Positions 1 to 10,400 of a DNA stretch of 64,000 nucleotides are shown here, piece after piece (the first letter of the stretch is position 1; every line of letters begins with the position of its first letter). A program made the translations under genes and the position numbers. The notes under the pieces are model-generated. The model searched no databases and was not told where the DNA came from. It saw only the letters and a program-made list of their open reading frames with translations. Source of the stretch: Larkinella humicola (lineage in GTDB: Bacteria; Bacteroidota; Bacteroidia; Cytophagales; Spirosomataceae); contig NZ_VTWS01000010.1 in the NCBI RefSeq assembly GCF_008727875.1, positions 124,001-188,000 of the forward strand, read 5' to 3'.

Positions 1-1
1 C

Positions 2-1897
2 CGCCTGAACACCGGGCGCAAAGACAGTGGGGGAGGGAGCCGCGGCAACTCGATGATTTCGGGGGCGATTTCGGCTCCGCCGACGCTGACACCCTACAAG
101 GATGACGGCACGTATCGCGTGTTGGCCACTTCGTATCCCTTTGTCGCAACGGATTTGATCAATCCGCTGAATTTTATCAACGAACAATCCGACCAGATCA
201 GGGCGAACCTGGCGCTGGTGAATGCGGCTTTGATTTTTCGCCCCATTCCCGATCTGACCATCAAGATTGCGGGCGGTATCGAAAACCGCGATGACCGCAC
301 GGATTCGTACCGCACCCGCAATTTTGTCAACTCGGCGGGTGTTGCCAATGTCAGTACGAATCAGATTACCAGCCTGTTGAGTGAAAATACGATCAGCTAC
401 ACCAAAAGCTTCCAAAAACATTCCGTGTCGGCCGTTGCCGGGTTTACCTATCAGGATTTTGTCAGTACGTCCCTGTCTGCGGGCGGGAACGGTTTTCTGA
501 GCGATATTTTTGGCACCTATGACCTGAGTGCCTCCATCACCCCGGGTATTCCCAATTCCGGGTATTCCAAGTCGGTTTTGCTCTCGTATCTGGCGCGCGT
601 CAATTACGGTTTCGATGGGAAGTATTTACTGACGGCCAGCTTTCGGCGCGATGGTTCGTCCAAATACAGCGAAGGCAACAAGTGGGGCTTTTTTCCGTCG
701 GCGGCTTTTGCCTGGCGTGTCTCCAACGAGGATTTCCTGAAAGAAAATACATTCATCTCGGACCTGAAATTCCGGGCGAGTTGGGGCCTGACCGGTAGCC
801 AGGCTATTGGGGCGTATGCCACACTAAACCAGCTTTCGTCGGGCAAAACCGTGTATGACAATGCGTTATACAACACGTTTGCGCCCGGCACGCGCCTGCC
901 AGGAAACCTGAAATGGGAAACGACGGAACAAAAAGACGTCGGAATCGATCTGGGGATTCTGAAAAACCGGGTGACGTTTACGCTCGATTACTACATTAAA
1001 AACACCCGAGATTTGCTCAATACTGTCGTCCTGCCGTCGTCGCTGGGCTTTACCAGCACGATTCAGAACGTGGGACAGGTGCAGAACAAGGGCTTCGAAC
1101 TGGGCGTCGATTCGCGGATTCTTACCGGGACGTTCAGGTGGGATCTGAATGCCAACTTTTCCCTGAACCGCAACAAAGTGGTGAAGTTGCAGGGGGGCGA
1201 GGACATTCTGGGCGGAACCGTCAGTGTTGTTGCGATCAACGATGTGACGAACATCCTGCGCGAAGGCCAACCCATCGGGCGGTACTGGGGCTATGTGGAA
1301 GAGGGCTACGATGACAAAGGCAAAATCAAGTTCAAGGATCTCGACGGTGACGGGGCCATCAGCATCAAGGACAAAACCTACATCGGCGACCCGAATCCCA
1401 CGTTTACGTTCGGCGTCAACTCGGCCATGAGCTACAAAAACTTCGATCTGACCATTTTCCTGCAAGGTGTTCAGGGCAACGACCTGTTCAACGCCAGCGC
1501 GATTGTCAATACGATGGACTACGGGTTTGGCCTCAACATGCCGAAGGAGGTTTTTTATAACCACTGGTCGCCCACCAATCCGAATGCAAAATACCCGATC
1601 ATCAGCAATTCCAGCCGGACGAGTGTGTCGAACCGCTACATCGAAGACGGTTCCTACCTGCGGCTGAAGACCATCCAACTCGCCTACAACCTGCCGCTGC
1701 AAACCTGGGGTGTCAACTGGATTCGGAACGCGCAATTGTATGCCAGCGGACAGAATTTGCTGACACTGACCAATTACTCGTGGTGGGACCCCGAAGTGAA
1801 CTCCAACGGCGGAGCCAACTCGACCAACCAGGGCTTTGATTTCAACAGTTATCCATCCTCAAAATCCGTCACCGTCGGCGTGCGGGTAGGGTTTTAA
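2..1897 (+). CDS. SusC/RagA-family TonB-linked outer-membrane transporter, 3' part
   Basis: C-terminal two thirds of a SusC-type TonB-dependent transporter. The frame is open from base 2 without a stop, so the gene starts upstream of the window; an internal ATG at 53 is not the true start. The visible part is outer-membrane beta-barrel: alternating aromatic/polar strands, a GKYLLTASFRRDGSSKY strand, a WGLTGSQAIGAYA segment, and the conserved SusC end with SNRYIEDGSYLRLKTIQLAYNL and the final strand VTVGVRVGF ending in Phe. Signal peptide, carboxypeptidase-like domain and plug lie outside. It is followed by its SusD partner at 2016. The family imports oligosaccharides or other nutrients captured by SusD; the substrate cannot be read here. 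Confidence 0.95.
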   Translation, partial: RLNTGRKDSGGGSRGNSMISGAISAPPTLTPYKDDGTYRVLATSYPFVATDLINPLNFINEQSDQIRANLALVNAALIFRPIPDLTIKIAGGIENRDDRTDSYRTRNFVNSAGVANVSTNQITSLLSENTISYTKSFQKHSVSAVAGFTYQDFVSTSLSAGGNGFLSDIFGTYDLSASITPGIPNSGYSKSVLLSYLARVNYGFDGKYLLTASFRRDGSSKYSEGNKWGFFPSAAFAWRVSNEDFLKENTFISDLKFRASWGLTGSQAIGAYATLNQLSSGKTVYDNALYNTFAPGTRLPGNLKWETTEQKDVGIDLGILKNRVTFTLDYYIKNTRDLLNTVVLPSSLGFTSTIQNVGQVQNKGFELGVDSRILTGTFRWDLNANFSLNRNKVVKLQGGEDILGGTVSVVAINDVTNILREGQPIGRYWGYVEEGYDDKGKIKFKDLDGDGAISIKDKTYIGDPNPTFTFGVNSAMSYKNFDLTIFLQGVQGNDLFNASAIVNTMDYGFGLNMPKEVFYNHWSPTNPNAKYPIISNSSRTSVSNRYIEDGSYLRLKTIQLAYNLPLQTWGVNWIRNAQLYASGQNLLTLTNYSWWDPEVNSNGGANSTNQGFDFNSYPSSKSVTVGVRVGF

Positions 1898-1901
1898 AAT
1901 T

Positions 1902-2002
1902 ATTGAGTGATTGAGCGAATGAGTAATTGAGTGAAAAGATCAGCACTATTGTTAGCCTCCAGGCTCGCCCAATTGTTTCACTCAATCACTCAATTACTCA
2001 AT
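1902..2002. repeat. Inverted repeat of degenerate TGAGTGAT words between susC and susD
   Basis: Left arm 1902-1936 is a run of near-repeats of an 8-mer (TGAGTGAT, TGAGCGAA, TGAGTAAT, TGAGTGAA). Right arm 1976-2002 is the imperfect reverse complement (about 23 of 27 positions pair). It fills the SusC-SusD gap and ends 13 nt before the SusD start. It belongs to the degenerate-word hairpin class seen at other junctions of the window. Confidence 0.75.
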
Positions 2003-2015
2003 CGCAATTGAAACT

Positions 2016-3452
2016 ATGAAAAAGATACTCCTTCTCCTCTCGATACCCCTGCTTCTGACGGCCTGCGAAGACGCGCTGGTGGAAGCCCCCAAATCCATTG
2101 TGGTCGAAACGTTTTTTAACACGGCCAGCGATGTTGAAACGGCGGTGAACGCCATTTTTTCACCCCTTCGGAGCACCATGTATTCCAATTACGAAGCGAC
2201 GCTCGAATGCCAGGCCGACTATGCCTCCGGGCGCGGAAGCTGGGCTCCGTTGCACGAATTTCAGGGCTTCAACGACGCCAACATTTCGCGGGTGTCCGGT
2301 TTCTGGAATTCGTTTTACCTCAGCATTCGGAACGCGAATCTGGTGATTAAAAATGCCCCCACCGGCACGGCGATCAGCAAAGCCGATGTGGATAAATTCG
2401 TCGCTGAAGCGAAGTTTCTGCGGGCGTTCAATTACTTCCAACTGGTACGCAACTGGGGCGGTGTTCCGATTCGGACGGAAGGCAACATGACCGATATCAA
2501 CCTGAAAAGAAGCACCGCCGATGAGGTGTATGCCTTGATTCTGAGTGATTTGAAAGAGGCTGAAACCAACCTGCCGGAAAAACCGGCGCAGGTGGGCCGA
2601 CCGACGAAGTGGGCGGCTAAAACGATGCTGGCGGATGTCAATCTGCAACTCGGGAAATTTGCCGAAGCCCGCGACAAAGCCGAAGAAGTGATGAAATCCA
2701 GCCTGTTTTCGCTGGTGCCGGTGGCCACCAAAAATGACTTCCAAACCAAGGTGTTTGGGCCGGATCTGGTGTCGACATCGGAGGAGATTTTTTATCTGAA
2801 ATACATGCGCCAGGTTGGCCAGGGGAATTACATGCTCTGGATCAGCAACCACCCGGATACAAAATTATTCAACTTCGGGGGCGCGTATGTGATTTATGTC
2901 GATGTGACCAGTGCCTATTACAAATCCTGGGATGCCGGTGATCTCCGCAAGAGTATGTGGGACCTGATCAACTTCGGTTTGGGGGCCAACACACTCGTGA
3001 GTTCGAAGTTTATCGACCAGGCTGCGGTGGGACAAAACGGAGCCGGAAACGATGATCCGGTGTATGGCTATTCGGACGTGCTGTTGATCTACGCCGAGGC
3101 TTCGGCCAAAGCGGGCAATGGTCCCACGGCCGCTGGCATGGAAGCCCTGAATCAGGTGCATCGCCGGGCGTTCGGCAAAGCCCCCGCCGTGGCGTCGACA
3201 GTGGATTTCAAACTGGCCGATTACAACGCTGCGACGTTCGTCGATCTGGTTTTAAAAGAGCGGAGTTATGAGTTCCAACTGGAAGGAAAACGCTGGCTGG
3301 ATCTCAAACGAACCGGAACCGCCAAAGCTGTGATTCTGGCGGCTAAAGGCAAAGTCGTCGCCGACAAACACTTGCTGTGGCCCATCCCGGTTTCGGAAAT
3401 GAATTACAACAAAGCCCTGAACCCGGCGACAGATCAGAATTTGGGGTATTGA
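2016..3452 (+). CDS. SusD/RagB-family nutrient-binding outer-membrane lipoprotein
   Basis: 478 aa surface lipoprotein that would cap the SusC barrel encoded upstream. The start gives a lipoprotein signal with lipobox LLTAC and acylated Cys17. SusD hallmarks are the helical TPR-like N-terminal half (AEAKFLRAFNYFQLVRNWGGVP), the conserved YSDVLLIYAEA segment, and the family C-terminus ERSYEFQLEGKRWLDLKRTG followed by LLWPIPVSEMNYN and NLGY. Length is somewhat short for the family (usually about 500-600 aa) but intact at both ends. The ligand is unknown. Confidence 0.95.
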   Translation: MKKILLLLSIPLLLTACEDALVEAPKSIVVETFFNTASDVETAVNAIFSPLRSTMYSNYEATLECQADYASGRGSWAPLHEFQGFNDANISRVSGFWNSFYLSIRNANLVIKNAPTGTAISKADVDKFVAEAKFLRAFNYFQLVRNWGGVPIRTEGNMTDINLKRSTADEVYALILSDLKEAETNLPEKPAQVGRPTKWAAKTMLADVNLQLGKFAEARDKAEEVMKSSLFSLVPVATKNDFQTKVFGPDLVSTSEEIFYLKYMRQVGQGNYMLWISNHPDTKLFNFGGAYVIYVDVTSAYYKSWDAGDLRKSMWDLINFGLGANTLVSSKFIDQAAVGQNGAGNDDPVYGYSDVLLIYAEASAKAGNGPTAAGMEALNQVHRRAFGKAPAVASTVDFKLADYNAATFVDLVLKERSYEFQLEGKRWLDLKRTGTAKAVILAAKGKVVADKHLLWPIPVSEMNYNKALNPATDQNLGY

Positions 3453-3458
3453 CAACCG

Positions 3459-3548
3459 GTTTTCGGTTTACGGTGGCTGACGCATGCTTGCTGACGCGTC
3501 TTGTTTGGTGCGTCAGCAAGCATGCGTCAGCCACCGTAAACCGAAAAC
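3459..3548. repeat. Perfect 39-bp hairpin, GGCTGACGC family copy 1
   Basis: Left arm 3459-3497 and right arm 3510-3548 are perfect reverse complements over 39 bp with a 12-nt loop (3498-3509). The arm contains the core CGGTGGCTGACGC followed by a second partial copy, CTGACGC. It lies between susD (stop at 3452) and the codirectional oxidoreductase starting at 3572, and the right arm continues into GAAAACCGTAAACTG-type words. Related to copies at 21251-21330 and 41162-41241. Confidence 0.9.
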
Positions 3549-3571
3549 TGAAAACCGTAAACTGTATAATT

Positions 3572-4954
3572 ATGGAAAAAATAAAAAGAAGATCGGCTTT
3601 AACCTCGCTCGGCGCACTGTCATTCGGGATGGCCGTACCGACCTTATCGAAAGGCGAACGGCTGAGCGAGCCTTACAAACTGGTTCAGCAGACGCTGAAA
3701 ACCGACATCCTGGTGATCGGGGGCGGCACGGCGGGCGTGGTGGCGGCCATTCAGGCGGCCCGGGCCGGACGCAAAACCATCCTGGTCGAAAACGGCAGTC
3801 AGTTGGGCGGCACAACGACCACCGGCGGGGTGAATTATCCGGGAATCTTTTTTGCCTGGGGCAAACAGGTCATCGGCGGCATCGGCTGGGAAATGGTGCA
3901 GGAAGCCGTCGCCCTGAACGACGATACCTTGCCGGATTTCTCGATTCCCCACGGCAAAAACCACCCCCGCCATCAGGTGCGGCTAAACGGGCAGTTATAT
4001 GCGATGTTGATCGAGGAAAAAGCCGTTGCCGCGGGTGTACAAATCCGGTTTTATGAAACCCCCACCAGCGCGACGTTTCAGAAAGGAAACTGGACCGTTC
4101 AAACCGTGGGGAAGGGAACCAGCACGCAAATCATTTGCAACCAGTTGATCGATTGCACCGGGAATGCCTACGCGGCTTCGCTGGCCGGTTTTCCGTTGCT
4201 ACGGGAATCGGTCACGCAGCCCGGAACGCTGATGTTCCGGCTGGAAGGCTATGATTTTAAATCGCTGGATTTAAAGCTGATCAAGGGCCGGTATGAAGAA
4301 GCGATCCAGAAGGGCGAACTCGTCAAAACCGACTTTCGGAACAACATTGTGGGCCTGTTGAAAAGTGCCGGGGACAACATCCAGCACGTGATGGGAGCCG
4401 ATTCCACGACTTCCGAAACCCATACCGTGGCGAATTTAAAAGGGCGATCGTCGCTGTTAACGACGCTGCGGTTTCTGCGAACGCTGCCCGGCTGTGAAAA
4501 AATCCGGCTGGCAGATGTGCAGAACGAAACTGCCGTGCGGGAAACCTACCGCATCGACGGCCATTACAAAATTACGCACGAAGATTACGTCACCGGGAAA
4601 GTATTCGATGATGCGGTTTCGTATTCGTATTATCCCATCGACGTCCACGACGAAAACGGCGTGGTTCCCGATCATTTAAAAGAAGGCGTGGTGCCGACGG
4701 TGCCGCTGCGGGCGCTGGTGCCGAAAAACAGCCGGAATTTTCTGGTGGCCGGGCGGATGGTGAGCAGCGACCGGCTGGCGAATTCGGCGCTACGGGTGCA
4801 GGCCTCCTGCATGGGCATGGGCCAGGCCGCTGGTGCCGCTGCGGTTTTGGCCAATTTGCAGAACAAAACGCCCCTGGAGGTGTCGATGAAAGACCTCCGG
4901 AAACTGCTTGAAGAACACGGCGGAATCGTGCCGGTTTCGGCTCAAAAAGGGTAG
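3572..4954 (+). CDS. FAD-dependent oxidoreductase (FAD_oxidored family), exported
   Basis: 460 aa flavoprotein. I start it at 3572 (MEKIKRRSALTSLG); the frame is open further upstream, but an earlier start would translate the hairpin at 3459-3548. The N-terminus has a Tat-like KRRS followed by a hydrophobic stretch, suggesting export. The dinucleotide-binding motif VIGGGTAGVVAAI sits near residue 50, followed by an acidic strand end (TILVE). The C-terminal FAD segment is FLVAGRMVSSDRLAN...GMGQAAGAAA. This is the PF12831-type family found beside sugar-utilisation genes; the substrate is unknown. A paralogue is at 24006. Confidence 0.85.
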   Translation: MEKIKRRSALTSLGALSFGMAVPTLSKGERLSEPYKLVQQTLKTDILVIGGGTAGVVAAIQAARAGRKTILVENGSQLGGTTTTGGVNYPGIFFAWGKQVIGGIGWEMVQEAVALNDDTLPDFSIPHGKNHPRHQVRLNGQLYAMLIEEKAVAAGVQIRFYETPTSATFQKGNWTVQTVGKGTSTQIICNQLIDCTGNAYAASLAGFPLLRESVTQPGTLMFRLEGYDFKSLDLKLIKGRYEEAIQKGELVKTDFRNNIVGLLKSAGDNIQHVMGADSTTSETHTVANLKGRSSLLTTLRFLRTLPGCEKIRLADVQNETAVRETYRIDGHYKITHEDYVTGKVFDDAVSYSYYPIDVHDENGVVPDHLKEGVVPTVPLRALVPKNSRNFLVAGRMVSSDRLANSALRVQASCMGMGQAAGAAAVLANLQNKTPLEVSMKDLRKLLEEHGGIVPVSAQKG

Positions 4955-5017
4955 TTTTAACGCGAACTATGGGATGATGCCCTTGCCTACCAGTTGTTTA
5001 AGTGCCAGCGGCACGTA

Positions 5018-5140
5018 ATGTTACTAGCAAACCGGTATTGTGAGCACTCCAGGCGTGCCGGAGGTACGCAACTAAGCCTATATCGCGTACCTCCGGTACG
5101 CCTGAATCTCTTAAAATAAATACCGATTTGCTAGTAACAT
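5018..5140. repeat. Two-tier imperfect hairpin upstream of the FMN/HEAT gene
   Basis: Outer arms 5018-5039 and 5119-5140 (ATGTTACTAGCAAA type) pair at 21 of 22 positions. Inner arms 5050-5069 and 5084-5103 (CAGGCGTGCCGGAGGTACGC type) pair at 19 of 20. It lies between codirectional genes and ends 47 nt before the start at 5188. An open frame extends back into the right arm but is not likely coding. Confidence 0.75.
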
Positions 5141-5187
5141 CGGACCCCTCCGGGGTCAATAATCTCACAGTTTACGTTAATTTTAGT

Positions 5188-6342
5188 ATGCGAGATTGGT
5201 TCAGCATTGGTTTACTCAACGCGGTTATTCTAACAATACTCCTGCTTTCGGCTTACCGGAAGCAGGACAAAATTCGCTATTTCCAGTCGCAAACGATTCA
5301 GCTAAAACCGGATACAATTCAGGCGTTTGTGAGTCAGTTTAAAGACGATGCGGGCAACGATACCCTGTTTCAGATTCGCTCAAAAGAAGGGTATCCGGTT
5401 TCGTATTTCCGGAAAATCAAAACGAGTGTCTGCTTCGATAACAAATGCCGGTTGCTGGACATTGTGCTCTACTGGAACGTCACCGGGCGGTATCTGGGCT
5501 ATGAATTGCCGGAAGGGGAATTTCTGAGCAAGACAGAACACGAACCGTTCAAACCCGCCGAATACGCCCGGTTGAACGACCTGCTGGCCGATCCGTTTTC
5601 GCCACTGGCCAACTTTTCGTACGAGGAACTGGTGCCTAAAGCCGATCTGGCGACTTCGGGACTGGATGCGGTTTCGTCGGCAACCTCGAAAAATGTGCTG
5701 GATTACGTGGTCGAAGGAGCCGTGTATACGACCTACAAAATGTGGCATTTTGTGTATGGTGCCGCGCAAAAGGAAGTGATTAAATTGACGGAAAAACGGC
5801 TGTCGCCCGGTTTTCTATTGAAGGTGCTGGAAAGCTCGGATTCCGGCGATAAAATCTGGGCACTGAACCACCTTCGCGGGCAGGTCGAGTTGACGCCCGC
5901 GCTCCGAACGACCGTCCTGAGTTTCATTGATAACAACCGGTTTAATCTCGCCGAACGCGCCATCAACGCCTTGAGTCCCGCCGAACTGAAATCGGATTCG
6001 TTGCAGCAATTGCTGTTTGAGAAATTTCCCAAGATAAATTACGCCCTTAAAAATCTGATCGTTACGAAACTCAAAGAAGCTCCGCATTTAAATGAAACCG
6101 TGAAAACCGCATTGGCGACCAATTTGAAATCGACCAACGGCGAGTTGCTGAGTAATATTCTGGATCTCTTTAAACAGCAAAAAGTAGCGGACCCGAAAAC
6201 CGGTCGGATCATTGCCAGCCTGCTGCAAAGTGACAATAATTTCCTGGCTCAAAAAGCGTTTATCTACCTGAAAAGTGCGAATATTGACGATCAACGCGTG
6301 ACGGAGCAACTGAATGCCTACAAAACGAAGCACCATTTATAG
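5188..6342 (+). CDS. Membrane-anchored FMN-binding-like protein with HEAT-like repeats, predicted ApbE substrate
   Basis: 384 aa. I start at 5188 (MRDWFSIG); the frame is open further back but would read through the hairpin. Residues 6-22 form one membrane anchor. Residues about 60-175 resemble an extracytosolic FMN-binding domain, ending in D160-A-V-S-S-A-T166, which fits the ApbE flavinylation consensus Dxx(S/T)(G/S)AT with Thr166 as acceptor. Residues about 205-384 are repeated amphipathic helices of HEAT type (EVIKLTEKRLSPGFLLKVLES and following). The next gene, 12 nt downstream, is ApbE, the enzyme that attaches FMN to this motif. I infer a flavinylated periplasmic electron carrier or sensor. 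The FMN_bind/HEAT combination is one I do not recognise as a named protein. Confidence 0.75.
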   Translation: MRDWFSIGLLNAVILTILLLSAYRKQDKIRYFQSQTIQLKPDTIQAFVSQFKDDAGNDTLFQIRSKEGYPVSYFRKIKTSVCFDNKCRLLDIVLYWNVTGRYLGYELPEGEFLSKTEHEPFKPAEYARLNDLLADPFSPLANFSYEELVPKADLATSGLDAVSSATSKNVLDYVVEGAVYTTYKMWHFVYGAAQKEVIKLTEKRLSPGFLLKVLESSDSGDKIWALNHLRGQVELTPALRTTVLSFIDNNRFNLAERAINALSPAELKSDSLQQLLFEKFPKINYALKNLIVTKLKEAPHLNETVKTALATNLKSTNGELLSNILDLFKQQKVADPKTGRIIASLLQSDNNFLAQKAFIYLKSANIDDQRVTEQLNAYKTKHHL

Positions 6343-6354
6343 TCGAAACAACGC

Positions 6355-7347
6355 ATGAAAGGACTGGTATGGCTGATCGTGCTGGTTCCGTTTTGGGGGA
6401 AATCGACTGATTTTCAGCGGTCTGCGGAGGTGCCGATGGTTAGTCTGGAAGGCGAAGCGCAGGGCACAACCTACCACATCAAATACCGCGATGAACGCCA
6501 GCGCAATTTTAAAAAACCGGTCGATTCGCTGCTCACCGAAATCGATCTTTGTCTCTCCACCTACCGCCCCGATTCGGAAATTTCGCAGTTCAACCACTCC
6601 GAGTCGCACCGGTTTCAGCGGCCTTATTTTTACCCGGTTCTCAAAAAATCCGACGACGTGTATCGGGCTACCCACGGTGCCTTCGATCCGACCGTAAAAC
6701 CGCTGGTGGAAGCTTATGAACAAGGCAAAAAGTCCCGCGAACCCTGGCTGCCCAATACCGATTCGCTGCTGGAATACGTTGGTTTTCAGTATATTTCGTA
6801 TGATACGGTTTCGGTCAAAAAACGCAAAAAGAACGTCCGGCTGGATTTCAACGCGCTGGCGCAGGGCTACACCGTTGATGTGCTGGCGGGTTTTCTGGAA
6901 TCAAACGGTATCGATCACTACCTGGTGGAAGTGGGCGGGGAGGTTCGCTGCCGGGGTGAACGCAGCGCCGGGCAATGGTGGAACGTCGGGATCGAAAGCC
7001 CGGTGAGGCCCGGCGGGCTGCAGTCGTCGGTTCAAATAGCCAACCGGGCGATGGCGACGTCTGGCAATTACCGCAATTTTTACCGCCAGAACGGTGAAAC
7101 CTTCGGTCACATCATCAACCCCAAAACCGGCTTTTCCAAACCCGACGCGCTGCTGAGTGCCACGGTTTTTGCCAACGACGCCATGACTGCCGACGCCTTT
7201 GCCACGGCTTTTCTGGTGCTGGGACTGGCCGAAACCCGGCGGTTTCTGGCCCAACACCGCGAACTGGATGCCTATCTCATTTACAAAGACGATGCGGGAA
7301 ATCTGAAAACCGTTGCCACGGACGGGATCAGGGAGTTTATCAAGTAA
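6355..7347 (+). CDS. apbE: FAD:protein FMN transferase (ApbE)
   Basis: 330 aa. Transfers FMN from FAD onto Thr/Ser of target proteins in the periplasm. An N-terminal hydrophobic signal (MKGLVWLIVLVPFWG) agrees with export. Family blocks in order: GTTYHIKY; STYRPDSEISQFN; HGAFDPTVKPLV; VRLDFNALAQGYTVD; YLVEVGGEVRCRG; MATSGNYRNF; HIINPKTG; and the C-terminal NDAMTADAFATAFLVLG with the metal-binding Asp/Thr region. It is complete in length. It follows the FMN-binding/HEAT gene by 12 nt and is probably cotranscribed, so that protein is its most likely substrate. Confidence 0.95.
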   Translation: MKGLVWLIVLVPFWGKSTDFQRSAEVPMVSLEGEAQGTTYHIKYRDERQRNFKKPVDSLLTEIDLCLSTYRPDSEISQFNHSESHRFQRPYFYPVLKKSDDVYRATHGAFDPTVKPLVEAYEQGKKSREPWLPNTDSLLEYVGFQYISYDTVSVKKRKKNVRLDFNALAQGYTVDVLAGFLESNGIDHYLVEVGGEVRCRGERSAGQWWNVGIESPVRPGGLQSSVQIANRAMATSGNYRNFYRQNGETFGHIINPKTGFSKPDALLSATVFANDAMTADAFATAFLVLGLAETRRFLAQHRELDAYLIYKDDAGNLKTVATDGIREFIK

Positions 7348-7412
7348 TAGTTGGGTTTTATTGCTACATTTACACGTTTTATTCCAACCCTCACAAACCT
7401 TACGGGGCGTTT

Positions 7413-10400
7413 ATGAACTCAACTCGTTATTCTTCTTTTTTCCGGTTGTCACGGCGGGCTTTGGCCTGGTCTACCGCCGGGCTGATCGTCGGGGGCGTCC
7501 TGGTCGGTGCCTGGCAAAACGACAACCTCAATCAGGCTTCCAGCGAATACCTCGACCGCTTATTTGCCGGATTATCAGACGACGATAAACACGATCCGAA
7601 ATATGCCGTAGGAAGTCTGAACGTGGCCCCGGGTCTGGAAGCAAAGCTTTTTGCTGCCGAACCGATGCTGACGAATCCGACCAACATCGACGTCGATGCC
7701 CGGGGCCGCGTCTGGGTTTGCGAAGCGTATAATTACCGCGCCAACATCAGCGGAAACCCCACCCGCCCCGAAGGCGACCGGATTCTGATTCTGGAAGATA
7801 CCAACGGCGATGGACAGGCCGATGTCACCAAAACGTTTTATCAAGGGCCGGAACTGGTTTCTCCACTGGGCGTTTGGGTGCAGGGCAACAAGGTGATTGT
7901 GTCGGATAGCCCGAATGTGTTTGTGTTTACGGACGAAAACGGCGACGATAAAGCCGATAAAAAAGAACTGCTGTTTACCGGACTGAGTGGTGCCGACCAC
8001 GACCACGGAATGCACTCCTTCGTTTTCGGACCCGATGGCAAGTGGTATTTCAATTTTGGGAACGAAGGCAAGCAAATCCGCGACAAAGACGGCAAAGCCA
8101 TTTTTGACCGCACGACCGGCAAGGAAATCGATACCAAAAATTACCGCCAGGGCATGGTTTTCCGGTGCAACCCGGATGGCAGTGAGATGGAAGTGCTGGG
8201 GCAGAACTTCCGGAACAACTTCGAAGTCGCGCTGGATTCCTACGGAACCATGTGGCAGTCGGACAATGACGACGACGGCAACAAGGGCGTTCGGATCAAT
8301 TACGTGATGGAGTATGGCAATTACGGCTATACTGACGAAATGACCGGCGCGGGCTGGCGCGTGAACCGCACCAACCTGGAAGCCACCATTCCGCTGCAAC
8401 ACTGGCACCTGAACGACCCCGGCGTGGTGCCGAATTTGCTGCAAACCGGCGCGGGTTCGCCCACCGGTATTATTCTGTATGAAGGAAAATTGCTGCCGGA
8501 AGTGTTTCAGGGTCAGATGATTCACTGCGACGCGGGGCCAAATATCGTTCGGTCGTATCCGGTCACGAAAGACGGCGCGGGCTACAAAGCCACCATCGTG
8601 CCGCTGCTGGAAGGCGTGCGTGACCAGTGGTTCCGGCCTTCGGATGTGTGCGTCGCACCCGACGGTTCGCTGCTCATTTCCGACTGGTATGATCCCGGTG
8701 TGGGTGGTCACCAGGCGGGGGATCAAAACCGGGGGCGGGTCTACCGCGTGGCCCCACCGAATACGCCGTACAAAATACCGAAAGTCGATCTGGCTACGAC
8801 GGCCGGCGCCGTTGAAGCGCTGCAAAGCCCGAACATGGCGATTCGTTATGCTGCCTGGAACAAACTCCACGATCTGGGTGTGAAAGCCGAAAAAGACCTG
8901 GCGAAACTCTACAAAACGTCACCCGATCCGCGTATGAAAGCCCGCGCCCTCTGGTTGCTGAGCAAGCTGGACGGTAAAGGCAAAAAATACATTGAAACCG
9001 CGCTGAAAGAAAGCGATCCGAATCTGCGCATCACCGGTTTGCGGGCGGCTCGTGAATTGAAAACCGACATTATTCCCTATGTGAAGCAGTTGGTGAATGA
9101 CATGGATCCGCAGGTTCGTCGGGAATGTGCCATTGCCCTGCGCCGGAACACATCGCCCGAAGCACCGGATTTGTGGGCGCAACTGGCGGCCAAGCATGAT
9201 GGCAAAGACCGCTGGTATCTGGAAGCGCTCGGCATTGGGGCTGATGGCCAGTGGGATACGTATTATGCCGCCTGGCTGAAACGGTCGGGCGCGAATCCGG
9301 TGGCTACCGATGCCGGAAAAGACATCGTCTGGCGGGCCCGCACCAAAGAATCCGTTCCGTTGCTGGCGAGTCTGGCGGGTGATTCGAAAACCGATCTGAC
9401 GAGCCGCTTGCGGTATTTCCGGGCTTTCGATTTCAATCCGGGAGCTACCGAAAAATCGACGGCTTTGCTGAGCATTCTGAAAAGCAACCCGAACGATGTA
9501 CAGATTACCAAACTGGCGTTGCGTCACCTCGACCAGAACTTCGTCAAAAACTCGCCGGAAGCGATGGCGTCGTTGACCAAATTGCTGGACGAAACCTACG
9601 GCAAGCCCGAATACATGGAAATGGTGAGCCGGTATGAACCCGTAGCCGAAAATCCGCGCTTGCTGGCTCTGAGTCAGAAACAGTTCAATGACATTGTGGG
9701 CCGTGATGCCACCCGCCAATTGCTGAAGCAGGGTGGTGGGAAGCAGGTTTGGGAAATTTTGAATGGCAGCAACCCGGAAGCCGCCATCAACATGGTGTCG
9801 GCTCTGCGCTGGGTGGGGACTAAGGAGTCGCTTGAGATGCTGAAAACCATTGCGTTGGACGAGAAACGCCCGACGCTGCTGCGGAAAGAGGCCACCCGCG
9901 CCATCGGCGGTAGCAACGACGGAGAAGAAATGATTCTGTCACTCCTGCGCTCCGGCCAGATTAAACCGGAATACAAAACGGCGGCCGTCCAGGGTGTTGC
10001 TAACACCTGGCGGAAGAAAGTCCGGACGGAAGCTGCCAGTTACCTCGACGGTGCCAAAGGCGCAGAAGGCAAGAAACTGCCCGCCATTCCGGATCTGCTG
10101 GCCATGACCGGCGACGCGGGTCGGGGGATGACGGTTTTCAAAACGAATTGCTCCATTTGCCACCAGATCAACAGCGAAGGCATGGATTTTGGCCCCAAAC
10201 TGTCCGAAATCGGGAGCAAGCTGCCGAAAGAAGGGCAATACCTTTCTATTTTGTATCCCGATGCGGGGGTTAGCTTTGGCTACGAGGGGTTTGAGGTCAA
10301 ATTCAAAGACGGCAGCACGGTTTCCGGGATCATTTCCAGCAAAACCGAAACCGACCTGCAAATGAAATTTCCGGGTGGCGTGGTGAGCGATTACAAAATG

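Noticed and set aside
866-1735. Long minus-strand open frame opposite the SusC gene (289 codons)
   Set aside because: It mirrors the real gene, with protein made of Val/Arg/His-rich sequence typical of an antisense frame and no family motif. The same applies to long antisense frames at 7575-8870, 16559-17815, 33431-34693 and 36959-38251.
3377-3571. N-terminal extension of the FAD oxidoreductase
   Set aside because: The frame is open, but it would overlap susD and translate the 39-bp hairpin. The start at 3572 gives a proper Tat-like leader.
5128-5187. Longer start for the FMN-binding/HEAT protein
   Set aside because: The extra 20 residues would come from the hairpin arm and following leader and would displace the membrane anchor from the N-terminus.
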